Positions 1-8,681 of a stretch of DNA of 64,000 nt are shown here, piece after piece; position 1 is the stretch's first letter, and the number at the start of each line of letters is the position of its first letter. Origin of the DNA: JBJXHN01 sp046233135 (GTDB lineage: Bacteria > Pseudomonadota > Alphaproteobacteria > Rhodospirillales > Rhodospirillaceae); contig JBJXHN010000007.1 in the NCBI GenBank assembly GCA_046233135.1, forward strand, positions 186,001 through 250,000, given 5' to 3'. A model generated the notes under the pieces. It was not told the DNA's origin. It ran no database searches and saw only the letters and a program-made list of their open reading frames with translations. The position numbers and the translations under genes were made by a program.

Positions 1-1020
1 GTAATCGGTGGTGGCGGCTTTTTCGGCGCTGACCATTTTCTGGTAGTGCATGGCATTGGCCATGGCGATGGAGATCTTCGAGGCAAAGACCTCCAGCAAC
101 TGACGGTCCGTTTCTTCCACCGGACCATGGCCGCCGCGCAGCAGGGCCGCGGTGCCGCTTTCCGTGCCGGTGTTGAGGTATAGCACCGTGTAGTCGGCCG
201 TATACTGGTTGCATCCCTCGTCCAGCGCCCGATAGACCAGGGGCAGCAGCTCGGAAAAAGCCGGCGAGGCTTCCGGCGTGCCGTCGGGGTAATCGGCATA
301 GTCGCCCGAGCAGGCCAGAACCTCCAGGTCCTTGCCGTCGCGGGAGGTCGGGCCGGCAGGCAGGCCGGGCACTAGGGGGCCATCCGGAGTGCAGCGCATG
401 CAGATCACCCCGTTGGGCCGGCAGTCCAGGAACGACGACATTTGCGTCAGCACACCGGACGCGAATTCCTGCAACGACCGCACCTGGAACAGATCGGCGG
501 AGCTGTTGAGGATCTTTTCCATCCCCCGCCGGTTCTTTTCCAGCATCTGGATGGTTTCGTAGGATCGCAGCGAGGCGACAACGGTGGTGAACAGCTTCTG
601 TGCCGTCAGTTCGTTCTTCGCTTTGTAATCGTTGATGTCGTAATCGACGATCACCCGTTCTTCCGGCGCCTGTCCGGGCTGTCCGGTGCGCAGGATGATG
701 CGGATGGCCGGGTTGGCCAGGTCTTCACGGATGATGCGGACCAGGCGCAAGCCGGCGTCGTCAGTCTCCATGACCACATCCAGCAGCACCACCGCGATGT
801 TCTTCTCCCGCTCCAGTACCTCCCGCGCTTCGATGGAGGAATAGGCCGACAGCAGGCGCACGCCCCGGTTCTTGTAGGTCAGCTTGCCCAGGATCAACTG
901 GGTGACCGTATGGACCTCCTGGTCGTCGTCAACCACCAGGATGGTCCAGGGGTCGGCTTTCCGGTCCGTGCCTTCGGCGGAGCGGGCCTTGAATTTCAGG
1001 GGGGTCTTGGGCGTCGACAT
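1..1020 (-). CDS. Response regulator with DUF3369 domain, probable GGDEF output (partial)
   Basis: Translating the minus strand from the ATG at 1020 gives 340 open codons that run off the left edge, so the C-terminus is missing. Residues about 25-150 form a receiver: acidic cluster VVDDD (31-33), phospho-acceptor D81 in LLDVVM, and a lysine-containing end at DYKAKNE. Residues about 165-330 fit the DUF3369 domain that follows the receiver in a known response-regulator family. The last visible residues, AEKAATTDY, look like the lead-in of a GGDEF domain (usually TDxLTGLxNRR), so I infer a diguanylate cyclase; an HD-GYP output is not excluded. The histidine kinase at 1184-3067 lies just upstream on the same strand and is the likely partner. 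A 109-bp repeat separates the two genes. Confidence 0.82.
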   Translation of the reverse strand, partial: MSTPKTPLKFKARSAEGTDRKADPWTILVVDDDQEVHTVTQLILGKLTYKNRGVRLLSAYSSIEAREVLEREKNIAVVLLDVVMETDDAGLRLVRIIREDLANPAIRIILRTGQPGQAPEERVIVDYDINDYKAKNELTAQKLFTTVVASLRSYETIQMLEKNRRGMEKILNSSADLFQVRSLQEFASGVLTQMSSFLDCRPNGVICMRCTPDGPLVPGLPAGPTSRDGKDLEVLACSGDYADYPDGTPEASPAFSELLPLVYRALDEGCNQYTADYTVLYLNTGTESGTAALLRGGHGPVEETDRQLLEVFASKISIAMANAMHYQKMVSAEKAATTDY

Positions 1021-1078
1021 GGGCGGAATCCGCTGCTGGTCTGGGTGGAAGGCGGTTGAACAAGGGCGATGGAGAGCC

Positions 1079-1187
1079 CTAGTGCACTGACACATTCAGA
1101 TGGTTCAGCGGTCAGTGCACTAGGACTTTGTTTATGCATCAACTTTCCAAACTTCGGCTGACGCCTTCGTTTGGGTCGATGCACTAG
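1079..1187 (-). repeat. 109-bp two-hairpin repeat, copy A
   Basis: First of three related elements (others at 17911-18020 and 30287-30395). Read on the minus strand it begins CTAGTGCATCGACC and ends GTCAGTGCACTAG. By hand count it differs from the 30287 copy at about 11 of 109 positions. The distal half is a hairpin with a perfect 14-bp inverted repeat (1078-1091 with 1111-1124). The proximal half can also fold: TGCATCGAC with GTTGATGCA, enclosing CCAAAC with GTTTGG and GGC with GCC. The opening CTAG supplies the TAG stop codon (1184-1186) of the kinase gene. CTAG at both ends fits insertion with a CTAG or TA target duplication. Confidence 0.85.
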
Positions 1188-3067
1188 GCCTGATCGGAAA
1201 TGTCCCTGGGAATACGGATGCGGAAAGTGGTTCCCTCCCCTTCCGCACTCTCCAGGGCGATGGTGCCCTTCAGTGACTGGGTAACGGTGTTGTAGATGAT
1301 GTGCAGGCCCAGCCCGCTGCCGCCGGTGCCGCGCTTGGTGGTGTAGAAAGGCTCGAACACGCGTTCGTGCAGGGCGGCCGGGATGCCCACCCCGTCATCG
1401 CGATAGATCAGCTCCACCATGCTTCCCCGGGGTGTCGCGGAAATGTGGATGGTGCCGGCCTGGTCGGGGGCGAAGGCATGGATGATGGAGTTGGTCACCA
1501 GATTGGTCACCACCTGAGACAGGGTGCCGGGGAGGGTCTTCATGTCCAGGTCGTCGGGGCACTCGATCTTGGTGGTGATCTGCGTCTTCTTCAGCGCGGG
1601 ATGCAGGCTGTTCAGGATCTCGCGCAGGTAAACGTCCAGATTGAATTCCCGCCGTTCGCCGCTGGTCTGGTCCACGGCCACCTGCTTGAAGCTGGTGATC
1701 AGGTCGGCGGCCCGCTGGCTGTTCAGGGTGATCAGCTGCGCGGCCTGAGAGGCGGTGGCGAAATAGTCGCTCAGGTCTTCCTCGCCCATCTCGCCGTTTT
1801 CATACAGGGCCAGCGCCTTGCGGGTCTCCGCCTCCAGATGGGTGGCCGAGCCCAGGGTGACCCCGATGGGGGTGTTGACCTCATGGGCCACGCCGGCCAC
1901 CAGCCCCCCCAGGGCAGCCATCTTTTCGGCCTTTACCAGCTCGGTCTGGGCTTCCTGCTGGCGCTGCAGGGCGTCTTCGGCTGTTTTCTTGGCGGTCAGC
2001 AGGGCCGCGCGGTTTTCCGCCTGTTCGGTGACGTCGCGGATGGTGAGCGTGACGGTGGGGGCTTCGGCGTTGCCAGTGGAACTCAGGCTGATCTCGACGA
2101 TGGGTTCCCGGCCATCGCGCGTGCGCGCCCGCAGTTCGCCGCCCTCGCGCCGCACCGCTACGTTCTCGGGAGTGGCGAGGTAGGCGGCGCGCCAGGCAAG
2201 AAGGCCGATGGTTTGGGCGTCGGGGATGAGCTGTTCCACCGACATTTCCAACAGGTCTGTCCCCGGATAGCCGAAGAAGGTTTCGGCCATGTGATTGGCG
2301 CGCAGGATGCGTCCGCCGGTGTCCACGCTCAGCATGGGGTCGGGGGAGGTGTCGACCAGGATATCCAGCTCCTGCTTGTCCCGCCGCGAGGCTTCCTCGG
2401 CAACGGCAAGGCGCTTGGCGAACAGGCCGACCGCTGCTGCGCTGGCAAGGATGGCGGCAAGGAAGACCATGCCGCCCAACACCAGGGAGCGCATGGCTGA
2501 GTGTTGCAGCTCGTTGGCCGTTTCCTCGGCCGCTCGGGCGCGTTCGGCTCCGCGTGCAGTCAGGAACGCCAGGGCGGCCAGGGCCGGATCGTCGTTGACC
2601 TTCACCACCGCATCGATCTCTTCCCGGGACTTGCCCGCGTCGATCAGCGGTTTGGCCAACTGGTACTTGGCGGCATATTCCTCGAACGTTGCACGCACCT
2701 GCTCCAGGGCACGACGGTCGGCCGGGGTGCGCAAGGCGCCTTCCAGAGAGGTCAGTTCATTGCGGAAGCCCTGGATATCGCGCTCGATCGCCGTTTCATA
2801 GCGAGTGCGGTCTCGGCGCAGGATGTAGTTCTTAAAGTTATGGATGAACCCGCCATAACCGATATGGCGGTTAAGGACGGCCAGGTGGGTGTCGATCAGG
2901 GTGGCGCGCTGGGTGTGATTCTCCCACGCCATCGATGCCGCCTGGAAGCGGGTGAAGCTGAAATACCCCAGCGCCAGCCCCATCAGGACAAGGGCCGAGG
3001 TGACGATCAGGATCAGCCGTTGCTGTCGGCGTACAAAAGCCTTGCCGGTACCGCCCCCGGTTTCCAT
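1184..3067 (-). CDS. Membrane-bound PAS sensor histidine kinase
   Basis: The ATG at 3067 is chosen because GGGAG lies about 8 bases upstream; a GTG at 3139 keeps the same frame but has no clear ribosome site. From that ATG the product is 627 residues. It has a transmembrane segment near residues 17-37, a periplasmic region of about 150 residues predicted mostly helical, a second transmembrane segment near 193-215, a PAS domain, and a transmitter with H-box GVAHEVNTPIG, N-box VVTNLVTNS, G1 DDGVGIP and G2 GSGLGLHIIYN. The stretch SFKQVAVDQTSGERR before the ATPase domain is almost identical in the kinase at 54953-56629, so the two belong to one subfamily. Its signal is unknown. The downstream DUF3369 regulator is the probable phosphate acceptor. 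Its stop codon lies inside the repeat element. Confidence 0.88.
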   Translation of the reverse strand: METGGGTGKAFVRRQQRLILIVTSALVLMGLALGYFSFTRFQAASMAWENHTQRATLIDTHLAVLNRHIGYGGFIHNFKNYILRRDRTRYETAIERDIQGFRNELTSLEGALRTPADRRALEQVRATFEEYAAKYQLAKPLIDAGKSREEIDAVVKVNDDPALAALAFLTARGAERARAAEETANELQHSAMRSLVLGGMVFLAAILASAAAVGLFAKRLAVAEEASRRDKQELDILVDTSPDPMLSVDTGGRILRANHMAETFFGYPGTDLLEMSVEQLIPDAQTIGLLAWRAAYLATPENVAVRREGGELRARTRDGREPIVEISLSSTGNAEAPTVTLTIRDVTEQAENRAALLTAKKTAEDALQRQQEAQTELVKAEKMAALGGLVAGVAHEVNTPIGVTLGSATHLEAETRKALALYENGEMGEEDLSDYFATASQAAQLITLNSQRAADLITSFKQVAVDQTSGERREFNLDVYLREILNSLHPALKKTQITTKIECPDDLDMKTLPGTLSQVVTNLVTNSIIHAFAPDQAGTIHISATPRGSMVELIYRDDGVGIPAALHERVFEPFYTTKRGTGGSGLGLHIIYNTVTQSLKGTIALESAEGEGTTFRIRIPRDISDQA

Positions 3068-3226
3068 CCCCTGTCTCCCGCTCCGCCAGATACCCCATGT
3101 CTTTTTGCGCCGCCGTCCCGATTGTATACCTAGGTTCACTGTGGTTGGGAAGGCCTACAATCAAGGGGCTTGTTTCATACCGTTCTTTCGGATCACTAGG
3201 CGAGCAGAATCCCGAAAAATGACCGT

Positions 3227-3248
3227 ATTGCGCAGATCGTAGCGCAAT
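3227..3248. promoter_or_regulatory. Inverted repeat upstream of the kinase gene
   Basis: Perfect 7-bp arms ATTGCGC and GCGCAAT with an 8-base spacer, in the 246-base gap between the kinase start (3067) and the end of the acetyltransferase gene (3314). Both genes read leftward, so this lies in the upstream region of the kinase and just past the end of the acetyltransferase. It could be an operator or a transcript-end hairpin; no T-tract follows on the minus strand, which favours an operator. Confidence 0.3.
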
Positions 3249-3313
3249 AGTGAGGGTCTCCTTTGTTGCTATTTGGTGCACCAGGTACGGACGGTCAGGT
3301 CCTTGGCGCCGGG

Positions 3314-3886
3314 TTAGGCTATCGGGGCGCTGTCCGCTCCGGCGCCCAGGGCGCGCTGCATATAGGTGACATCCAGCCACCGGCCGAACTTGTAGCCGAC
3401 GGCTTCCATCACACCGATGGGGCGAAAGCCGTGGCGGGTGTGGAGCCTCAGTGAGGCGATGTTCTCCCGGTCGCCAATGACGGCGATCATTTGCCGGAAG
3501 CCGGCGGTCTCGCTGGCGGCGATCAGGGACCCCATCAGCGCCGTGCCGGCACCGCCCCGCCGCTGGTTCTGATCCAGGTATATGGAATTCTCCACGGTCC
3601 AGCCATAGGCCGGCCGGCGGTGATAGGGGCCGGCATAGGCATATCCAATCACCGTGCCCTGCCGCTCGGCGACCAGGACGGGATAGCCCTTGTTCACCAG
3701 CGGCTGCAACCGGCCGTGCATCTCTGCCGCGCCGGGGGGCTCCAGTTCGAAGGTGGCGGTGGAGGTCAGGACATAGGGGGCATAGATGGCCTGAACCGCA
3801 GCCGCGTCGTCCGGCCGGTAGGGGCGGACCGTCAGGGCAAGGGCGGCATCGGCGGAGGGGGGAAGTGCGGATGTGCTCATCGGCAT
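3314..3886 (-). CDS. GNAT-family N-acetyltransferase (phosphinothricin acetyltransferase-like)
   Basis: The 190-residue product is a single GNAT domain. It opens with the strand LTVRPYRPDDAAAVQAIYAP typical of the PAT/bar branch and has the acetyl-CoA pyrophosphate loop QRRGGAGTALMG (R/Q-x-x-G-x-G/A). The later IAVIGDRENIASLRLHTRHG is the conserved motif-B region (ignoring the last residues). Members of this branch acetylate phosphinothricin, methionine sulfoximine or related amino-acid amines; the substrate here cannot be read from sequence. It is the last gene on the minus strand after the mxa cluster, 45 bases past the cytochrome gene, so it may be co-transcribed. Start is at 3886 or at the in-frame ATG at 3880. 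Confidence 0.85.
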   Translation of the reverse strand: MPMSTSALPPSADAALALTVRPYRPDDAAAVQAIYAPYVLTSTATFELEPPGAAEMHGRLQPLVNKGYPVLVAERQGTVIGYAYAGPYHRRPAYGWTVENSIYLDQNQRRGGAGTALMGSLIAASETAGFRQMIAVIGDRENIASLRLHTRHGFRPIGVMEAVGYKFGRWLDVTYMQRALGAGADSAPIA

Positions 3887-3931
3887 AGGGAACGCCGGTT
3901 TGCCGGCGCTGTCAATCGGCCTGCGCAGCCC

Positions 3932-4444
3932 CTATTTCCCCTGTGCGCCCGGTGGACCCCCGGGCGGTCCTTCTTCCGGCAGGCGATAGAGATCATGGCA
4001 GCTGTCGCAGACCGTGGCATAGGCGTGATAGGCCGCCGGCAGGGCCTCGGCACCGGTTCGGGATGCGGCACTCACGGCCCGGGCGGCGTCGGAAAGGGCG
4101 GCGAAACGGGCCTCCAGCTCCGCCCGGTTTTCCAGCAGCGCCGGCCGGGTGTAGGATCCGGGAGCCGAGCCTTCCGGGAACAAGGCCGGCAGCCGCTCCG
4201 TGGCGGCCAGCACCCGCTCCATTGCCGCTTGCACGGCGGCGCCGTCAAAGGGCGCGCCGTCACGGACCATGGCGCGGGGAACCTTGGTGGCCTTGATCAT
4301 CTCCACCATCAGATGCTGGCGGGTCTTTATCGGTTCCCCATCCGGCGTCCCCCCGGCCGGCTGCTCGGCCAGCGCCGGACGCAGGAGACCGGCGGCGGCG
4401 ATCAGAGCGATCAGGGTACCGAGGATCCACAGGGGACGGACCAT
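3932..4444 (-). CDS. Periplasmic class II c-type cytochrome (c'/c-556-like) at the end of the mxa operon
   Basis: Starting at the ATG at 4444, with AGGAG about 9 bases upstream, the product has 170 residues. Residues 1-26 form a signal peptide ending near ALAE. The only haem site, CDSCH, sits about 20 residues from the C-terminus and follows a helical body. That is the layout of the four-helix class II cytochromes (c', c-556), not of class I cytochromes such as MxaG. It lies 50 bases past mxaD on the same strand, where mxaE/mxaH stand in some methylotrophs. An electron-transfer or NO/ligand-binding role beside methanol dehydrogenase is inference. I cannot say whether it corresponds to a named mxa gene. 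Confidence 0.75.
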   Translation of the reverse strand: MVRPLWILGTLIALIAAAGLLRPALAEQPAGGTPDGEPIKTRQHLMVEMIKATKVPRAMVRDGAPFDGAAVQAAMERVLAATERLPALFPEGSAPGSYTRPALLENRAELEARFAALSDAARAVSAASRTGAEALPAAYHAYATVCDSCHDLYRLPEEGPPGGPPGAQGK

Positions 4445-4494
4445 TGCCGGATCTCCTTTGTCATGCATGGGCCTGCCGTACCGGCCGACCGGTT

Positions 4495-5064
4495 CTACTG
4501 GGTGACGGTGCCTTCGACGGTGGCCTTCAGGCCGTCCAGGCCGCTGCGGAAATAGGTGGTCATGGACTCGATGGCCGCCTCGTCGTTGGTGCTTTCGGAC
4601 GGGTAGTTGCCGGTGTCGGCGCGGTAGAACACGCCCTTCCAGGTCACCATGCTGCCCGACCCGTCTTCCGCCGGTTCGACCATCAGCTCGGCGGTGTAGA
4701 AGCTGACGGCGATTGCCTCCGGGTTCACTTCCGACAGACGGTAGGCATAGCTGTGGGCATCGGCGTTGTACTCGTCCAGCCCGTCGACGATATCCCCGCC
4801 TTCCACCAGGGTCAGGCGGCGCAGATCGCCGATGGCGTGGGTCTCCGGCCCCTCGCAGGCGGTGACCATGGGATGCCAGTCCGCGATCCCGCAGAAGGAC
4901 CCGATGGTGGCCCAGACCGCGTCGGGCGCCGCGGCGATGGTCACGCTTTCCTTCAGGCGCTTGGGGGTGGGGCCATGGGCCTCGGCCGGCTGGGGGGCGG
5001 CCAGAAACAGGGCCGGGGCGAGAACCAGGGCGGGCAGAGCAAGGGTGCGGAGACAGTGGATCAT
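4495..5064 (-). CDS. mxaD: Methanol oxidation protein MxaD
   Basis: The 189-residue product has a signal peptide ending near AEAHG and an SRPBCC-type (polyketide cyclase/START-like) fold, recognised from KESVTIAAAPDAVWATIG, the FCGIADWHPMV segment and a C-terminal helix that closes the cavity. In methylotrophs MxaD is periplasmic and is reported to aid electron transfer between methanol dehydrogenase and cytochrome cL. The start codon overlaps the mxaL stop by 4 bases (ATGA), so the two are translationally coupled. Position directly after mxaL matches the classical order. Confidence 0.88.
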   Translation of the reverse strand: MIHCLRTLALPALVLAPALFLAAPQPAEAHGPTPKRLKESVTIAAAPDAVWATIGSFCGIADWHPMVTACEGPETHAIGDLRRLTLVEGGDIVDGLDEYNADAHSYAYRLSEVNPEAIAVSFYTAELMVEPAEDGSGSMVTWKGVFYRADTGNYPSESTNDEAAIESMTTYFRSGLDGLKATVEGTVTQ

Positions 5065-6101
5065 GGAATCAAACCTCGTTTCAGGGTCTTCGGAAGCGGA
5101 AGCCGGGGAATCAGGGACCGGGGGCGGGCGGCCCGCATCAGCAGGGGCGCCGCGCCATAGACCGCCAGCAGGGCCAGCAGGGCCAGGCCGGCGGGCAGCG
5201 GCCGCAGATCCACCCGGCGGTTGAGGGGGCGGGGGGAGCCGGTTTCCTGCACCATGGCGAGCAGGGGCAGGGTGTCGGTCAGGTGGCGGTAGGACAAGCC
5301 GGTGATTTCGGCCAGCGTGCGCAGATAGGGTTCCCGAACGGCGGTCAGATGTTCGGTGCCGACGGTGGCCTTGGCGCCCCAGGGCGCATTGCGCGGATGC
5401 CAGCCCTCGCGGCTGGACGCATCGGCCGGCGGCGGACCCAGGCGGGTTTCGTGGGGCACGTCTTCGGCGCCATAGAAGCCGATTTCCTGGCCGGTGCGAT
5501 CGTGGCGGGGGATCGGTACCAGGTCGAACCCGCCAACCCCGACCACCGCTCCCCCGGCGGCAGCGGCCTGGTGATCGAACGCCAGCGGTCGGTTGGGAGG
5601 GCGCGGCGGGGCCTCGTGGCCGTCGGTCAGGAACAGCAGGGTGGCGTCCAATCCGTCGGCGATCTCCAGCGCGCCATCCAGGCCGGACGCGATGCGGCTG
5701 TCTCCCTCCCAGGCCATGCGCCAGGTCAGGCTGGCCAGGGCGCCGTCCAGGGGGGCGAAGTTGGCGCAGACTTCGGCCGGTTCGAACAGCAGGAAGGGCC
5801 GGCGTTCGGTGAAGATCCCCAGACCCAGGTGCGATCCGCAGGGCAGGGCCGCCAGCAGCGCCCGGCCCGCCTGCCGGACATAGGCGATGCGGCTGGCCGG
5901 TGCGCCGTCCAGGGCCATGTCCCGGGCATTCATGCTGCCGGTGATGTCGACCACCAGCAGCACGTCATAGCCTTCCCGGGGGCGGGTGATGCCCGGCCCG
6001 GCCAATGCCACCGCCAGGGCCGCCAGCGCCAGCACCAGCAGCCAGAAGCGGCCGTCCCGGGTCCGCCAGCGCGCCGGTCCGGTGAACAGACCGCCTTTCA
6101 T
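5061..6101 (-). CDS. mxaL: MxaL, von Willebrand A-domain maturation protein
   Basis: The ATG at 6101 overlaps the mxaK stop (ATGA) and is followed by MKGGLFTGPARW, giving 346 residues; the longer open frame upstream is out of phase with mxaK and is ignored. A transmembrane helix near residues 20-38 precedes a vWA domain with a MIDAS-like motif VVDITGSM, where threonine replaces the usual first serine, and a later LFLTDGHE. A second helix near the C-terminus (about 300-320) anchors the protein. With MxaA, C and K it is required for inserting calcium into methanol dehydrogenase (established for methylotroph homologues). Confidence 0.88.
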   Translation of the reverse strand: MKGGLFTGPARWRTRDGRFWLLVLALAALAVALAGPGITRPREGYDVLLVVDITGSMNARDMALDGAPASRIAYVRQAGRALLAALPCGSHLGLGIFTERRPFLLFEPAEVCANFAPLDGALASLTWRMAWEGDSRIASGLDGALEIADGLDATLLFLTDGHEAPPRPPNRPLAFDHQAAAAGGAVVGVGGFDLVPIPRHDRTGQEIGFYGAEDVPHETRLGPPPADASSREGWHPRNAPWGAKATVGTEHLTAVREPYLRTLAEITGLSYRHLTDTLPLLAMVQETGSPRPLNRRVDLRPLPAGLALLALLAVYGAAPLLMRAARPRSLIPRLPLPKTLKRGLIP

Positions 6102-6670
6102 GGCAACCCCCGGGGCAGGCCGGGCAATTCGGTCCACAGCAGCTCGCTGGCGGGGGGCGGGTCCTCCTCGGCGGCCTGGTCGACCTCCGGGAAGTCCCGC
6201 ACCAGCCGCATGGCCACATCCAGATTGTACTTGGCATCCCACAGATCGGGCACGAGGCCCAGGGCGGCGCGATAGCTCTCCTTGGCCAGCCGGACCTGGG
6301 TGGCGCCGTCGTCGAAGCGGGCGTCCTCGATGGCCTCCAGGGCCAGCCGCATGCGGGCGTTGGCCAGGTCGTAGAGCCCCAGCGCCGTCAGCGGGTCGGT
6401 GCCGTCCAGGCTGCGGGACAGGGCGTCGGCTTCCTCCAGCCGGTCGCGGCCGGTCAGGAACATCAGCCGGGCGATGCGCGCAGCCGCCGGGGCGTCGGCG
6501 GAGACTGGCCGGTCCTCTCCGGCCTCCAGCGCCAGGATCAGGGTGTTCGTGCGGTGGTCGGTCCACAGGTGAATGCCGGCCAGGACGGCGACGATCAGGC
6601 AGCCGCCGAGGCCCAGCCAGAGGACGCCCTCCAGCAGCGGACCTCGTTGGCGAAGGGAGACAACCTTCAT
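6098..6670 (-). CDS. mxaK: MxaK, methanol dehydrogenase maturation protein
   Basis: A 190-residue protein with one N-terminal transmembrane helix (about residues 13-33, LLEGVLWLGLGGCLIV) and a periplasmic helical body with TPR-like character: ARLMFLTGRDRLEEADALSR, LYDLANARMRLALEA, and SYRAALGLVPDLWDAKYNLD. It overlaps mxaC upstream and mxaL downstream by 4 bases each, so it lies in a tightly coupled block. Sequence gives no catalytic motif. Assignment rests on position between mxaC and mxaL and on the size and architecture of MxaK. Confidence 0.8.
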   Translation of the reverse strand: MKVVSLRQRGPLLEGVLWLGLGGCLIVAVLAGIHLWTDHRTNTLILALEAGEDRPVSADAPAAARIARLMFLTGRDRLEEADALSRSLDGTDPLTALGLYDLANARMRLALEAIEDARFDDGATQVRLAKESYRAALGLVPDLWDAKYNLDVAMRLVRDFPEVDQAAEEDPPPASELLWTELPGLPRGLP

Positions 6671-7683
6671 CGCATGACTCCTTCCCGGCTTAGGGGCCGC
6701 TCGGCCAGCTTGGCCAGCAGAAGCAGCGCGACGCAGCCGGTGGCCAGGGCATAGGCCACCCCGGCCAGATCATGGCGGGGGATGCGCTCGGCATAGCGCA
6801 GGGGGTGGGTTTCCTGCTTGTCGATGGCTTCGATGGCTGCGGCGACGGCATCGGGGCTGTCGGCTTCGAAAGCCTGATAGGGAATGCCGAGACCGGACAG
6901 AAACAGGTGCAGATGGCGTTCGGGCATGGCCTGGGGCGTGTCCTCGCCCGGCGCCGGCTCGTCGAAAATGCCCCGGCTGCCCTTGGTGCGCAGAAAAAGC
7001 CAATAGAGATGGACCGGGGTGCGGGCCACGGACTCCCGCAGGGCGTCCTGGACCTCCGGATCGATCACCGCCGCACCGTCGGAGACGAGAAGCAGCACCC
7101 GCGCTTCCGGTCCGATGGCCGGGTCCTCGCGGAACAGGGACAGCGCCAGGGCCAGCCCCCGGCCCACGTCGGTCTTGGCCAGCCCCGGCCGGTCGATGGC
7201 GTGGATGGCGGCGCGTACGGCCTCCAGGTGGTCGGTCATCGGCAGCACGGGGATGGGGGCGGTGGAAAAGGCCGCGACCCCCACCCGGTCATGGGGGCGG
7301 CGCTGGATGAAGGCGTCCAGCAGCCGGCGGGCGGCGGCGGATTTGGATTCTTCCTGCTCGTCGGCGGCGCGGTTGGCGAAGGTGTTGTCCATGCTGTTGC
7401 TGCGGTCCAGCAACAGCACAACCCGCGCCCCCAGGCCCAGCCGCTCCACCGTCCGGGCACCGAGATGCAGTCCGGCCAGCCCCAGCACCAGGGCGGCGAT
7501 GGCAAGGATTGCCAGCCCGCGCAGACCGCCATCGGCGATCCGCGACAGAGGATCGGCCGGCAGCAGCCCCACCGCCGGGTGTCCCGACCGGGTGAAGGGG
7601 CTGGCCAGCAAGGGCAGTAGCGCCAGGGGCAGCAGGGCCAGCACGGCCGGATGGTCGACCGCCAGGGCGAAGGGCGGGGTCAT
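6667..7683 (-). CDS. mxaC: MxaC, von Willebrand A-domain maturation protein
   Basis: The ATG at 7683 overlaps the mxaA stop (ATGA) and gives 338 residues beginning MTPPFALAVDHP. Helices near residues 12-28 and 55-75 precede a vWA domain with a canonical MIDAS, LLLDRSNSM, and later LLLVSDGAAV. A final helix near 310-328 leads into a short basic tail. The BatA-like arrangement (helices flanking a periplasm- or cytoplasm-facing vWA domain) is typical of partners of MoxR ATPases; here MxaR is in the same operon. Homologues are needed for calcium loading of methanol dehydrogenase. Confidence 0.86.
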   Translation of the reverse strand: MTPPFALAVDHPAVLALLPLALLPLLASPFTRSGHPAVGLLPADPLSRIADGGLRGLAILAIAALVLGLAGLHLGARTVERLGLGARVVLLLDRSNSMDNTFANRAADEQEESKSAAARRLLDAFIQRRPHDRVGVAAFSTAPIPVLPMTDHLEAVRAAIHAIDRPGLAKTDVGRGLALALSLFREDPAIGPEARVLLLVSDGAAVIDPEVQDALRESVARTPVHLYWLFLRTKGSRGIFDEPAPGEDTPQAMPERHLHLFLSGLGIPYQAFEADSPDAVAAAIEAIDKQETHPLRYAERIPRHDLAGVAYALATGCVALLLLAKLAERPLSREGVMR

Positions 7684-8681
7684 GGCCGTGCCCTTTCCGC
7701 CACGCACAGCCGCCGGCCAAGGTCCAGCAGGGCCGGTGCGGGCATCAGGGAGACAGCGGCCGCGCTGTCGGTGCGGAAGAACACCTGCCGGGAGGCCTGG
7801 AAGAAGCGCTGGATTGCGGCCTCTTCGGGGCGGAAGGCGGGGGCCGTCTCCAGGAAGCCGGGCAGGTCGTCGGCCAGCAGCCGGTGTCCGGCCGTCATGT
7901 CGAAAGCCCGGTGAAAGGCCCGCATGGCCTGCTCGTAGGCTGCCGCATCCGTGGCGCCCAACCCATCGCCGGACTGCCTGCTGCCGGCGCGGCCCAGGGC
8001 CGTCCGGGCGTCCCGCAACGCCCGGCGAAAGGGACGGTTGGGGCGGAGGCGGAACGGTCCCCATCCCCGGTGCCACGCCAGCAGGCCGAGGAAGATCACC
8101 GCCCCGGCCAGGGCGGCGATGGCCAGCGGCCGGGTGAGCGGATCCCCGGCCAGGGGCGGGCGGTGGTCGGGGCGCAGCAGGGGGCCGCCGGTGCCGGCCT
8201 GGGGCACGATCTCGCGCAATGGCGAGGTCAGGAAACGCCAGGCCGGAACGCCGGCCGTGACGGCGGGGGAGTCGGGGACCTCTTCATCAACGAAGCGCAG
8301 GGTGAAGGCGGGGATGGTCAGGGTATGGGGCTGAAGCGGCGCATAGAAGGTCTGGTAGGTCAGCGCCAGATGGAACCGCCGGCGGCCCTCCTCCACACCC
8401 TGATCCTCGACCGTGATGTCGCGCAGGGTCAGCCAGTAGGTCAGGGCGCCGGGGCGGGGCAGGGAGGCGTCTTGCAGGCGCAGGCCGGGGTCGGCGGTGA
8501 TCGCCACCCGATGGGTCACCAGATCGCCGATCAGCAGGCCGAAGGGGGGCGGGCCGGACAGGCGCACATCCACCGGGGCCGTTGAGGTGTCATCGGCGGC
8601 CGGGGCGCCTTGCGCCGGCAGAACAAGCAGCAGGGCCAGAACCAAGGGAAGGGCCGGCAGAGTACGGATGCGCCTAGCCAT
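7680..8681 (-). CDS. mxaA: MxaA, methanol dehydrogenase calcium-insertion protein
   Basis: The 333-residue product starts with a signal peptide (MARRIRTLPALPLVLALLLV, cleavage near APAA). A periplasmic beta-rich region of about 150 residues follows, then a transmembrane helix near 185-203 (LAIAALAGAVIFLGLLAWHR) and a cytoplasmic helical domain of about 110 residues. This is the MxaA layout. The 5' end overlaps mxaS by 8 bases and the 3' end overlaps mxaC by 4. MxaA mutants of methylotrophs make inactive, calcium-free enzyme (established knowledge). No catalytic motif is visible. Confidence 0.84.
   Translation of the reverse strand: MARRIRTLPALPLVLALLLVLPAQGAPAADDTSTAPVDVRLSGPPPFGLLIGDLVTHRVAITADPGLRLQDASLPRPGALTYWLTLRDITVEDQGVEEGRRRFHLALTYQTFYAPLQPHTLTIPAFTLRFVDEEVPDSPAVTAGVPAWRFLTSPLREIVPQAGTGGPLLRPDHRPPLAGDPLTRPLAIAALAGAVIFLGLLAWHRGWGPFRLRPNRPFRRALRDARTALGRAGSRQSGDGLGATDAAAYEQAMRAFHRAFDMTAGHRLLADDLPGFLETAPAFRPEEAAIQRFFQASRQVFFRTDSAAAVSLMPAPALLDLGRRLCVAERARP

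Noticed and set aside
1301..2500. A 399-codon plus-strand frame opposite the kinase gene, and many similar long frames opposite other G+C-rich genes
   Set aside because: They are antisense shadows caused by third-position G+C; their translations show no family motifs and use atypical residues (many Gly, His and Gln).
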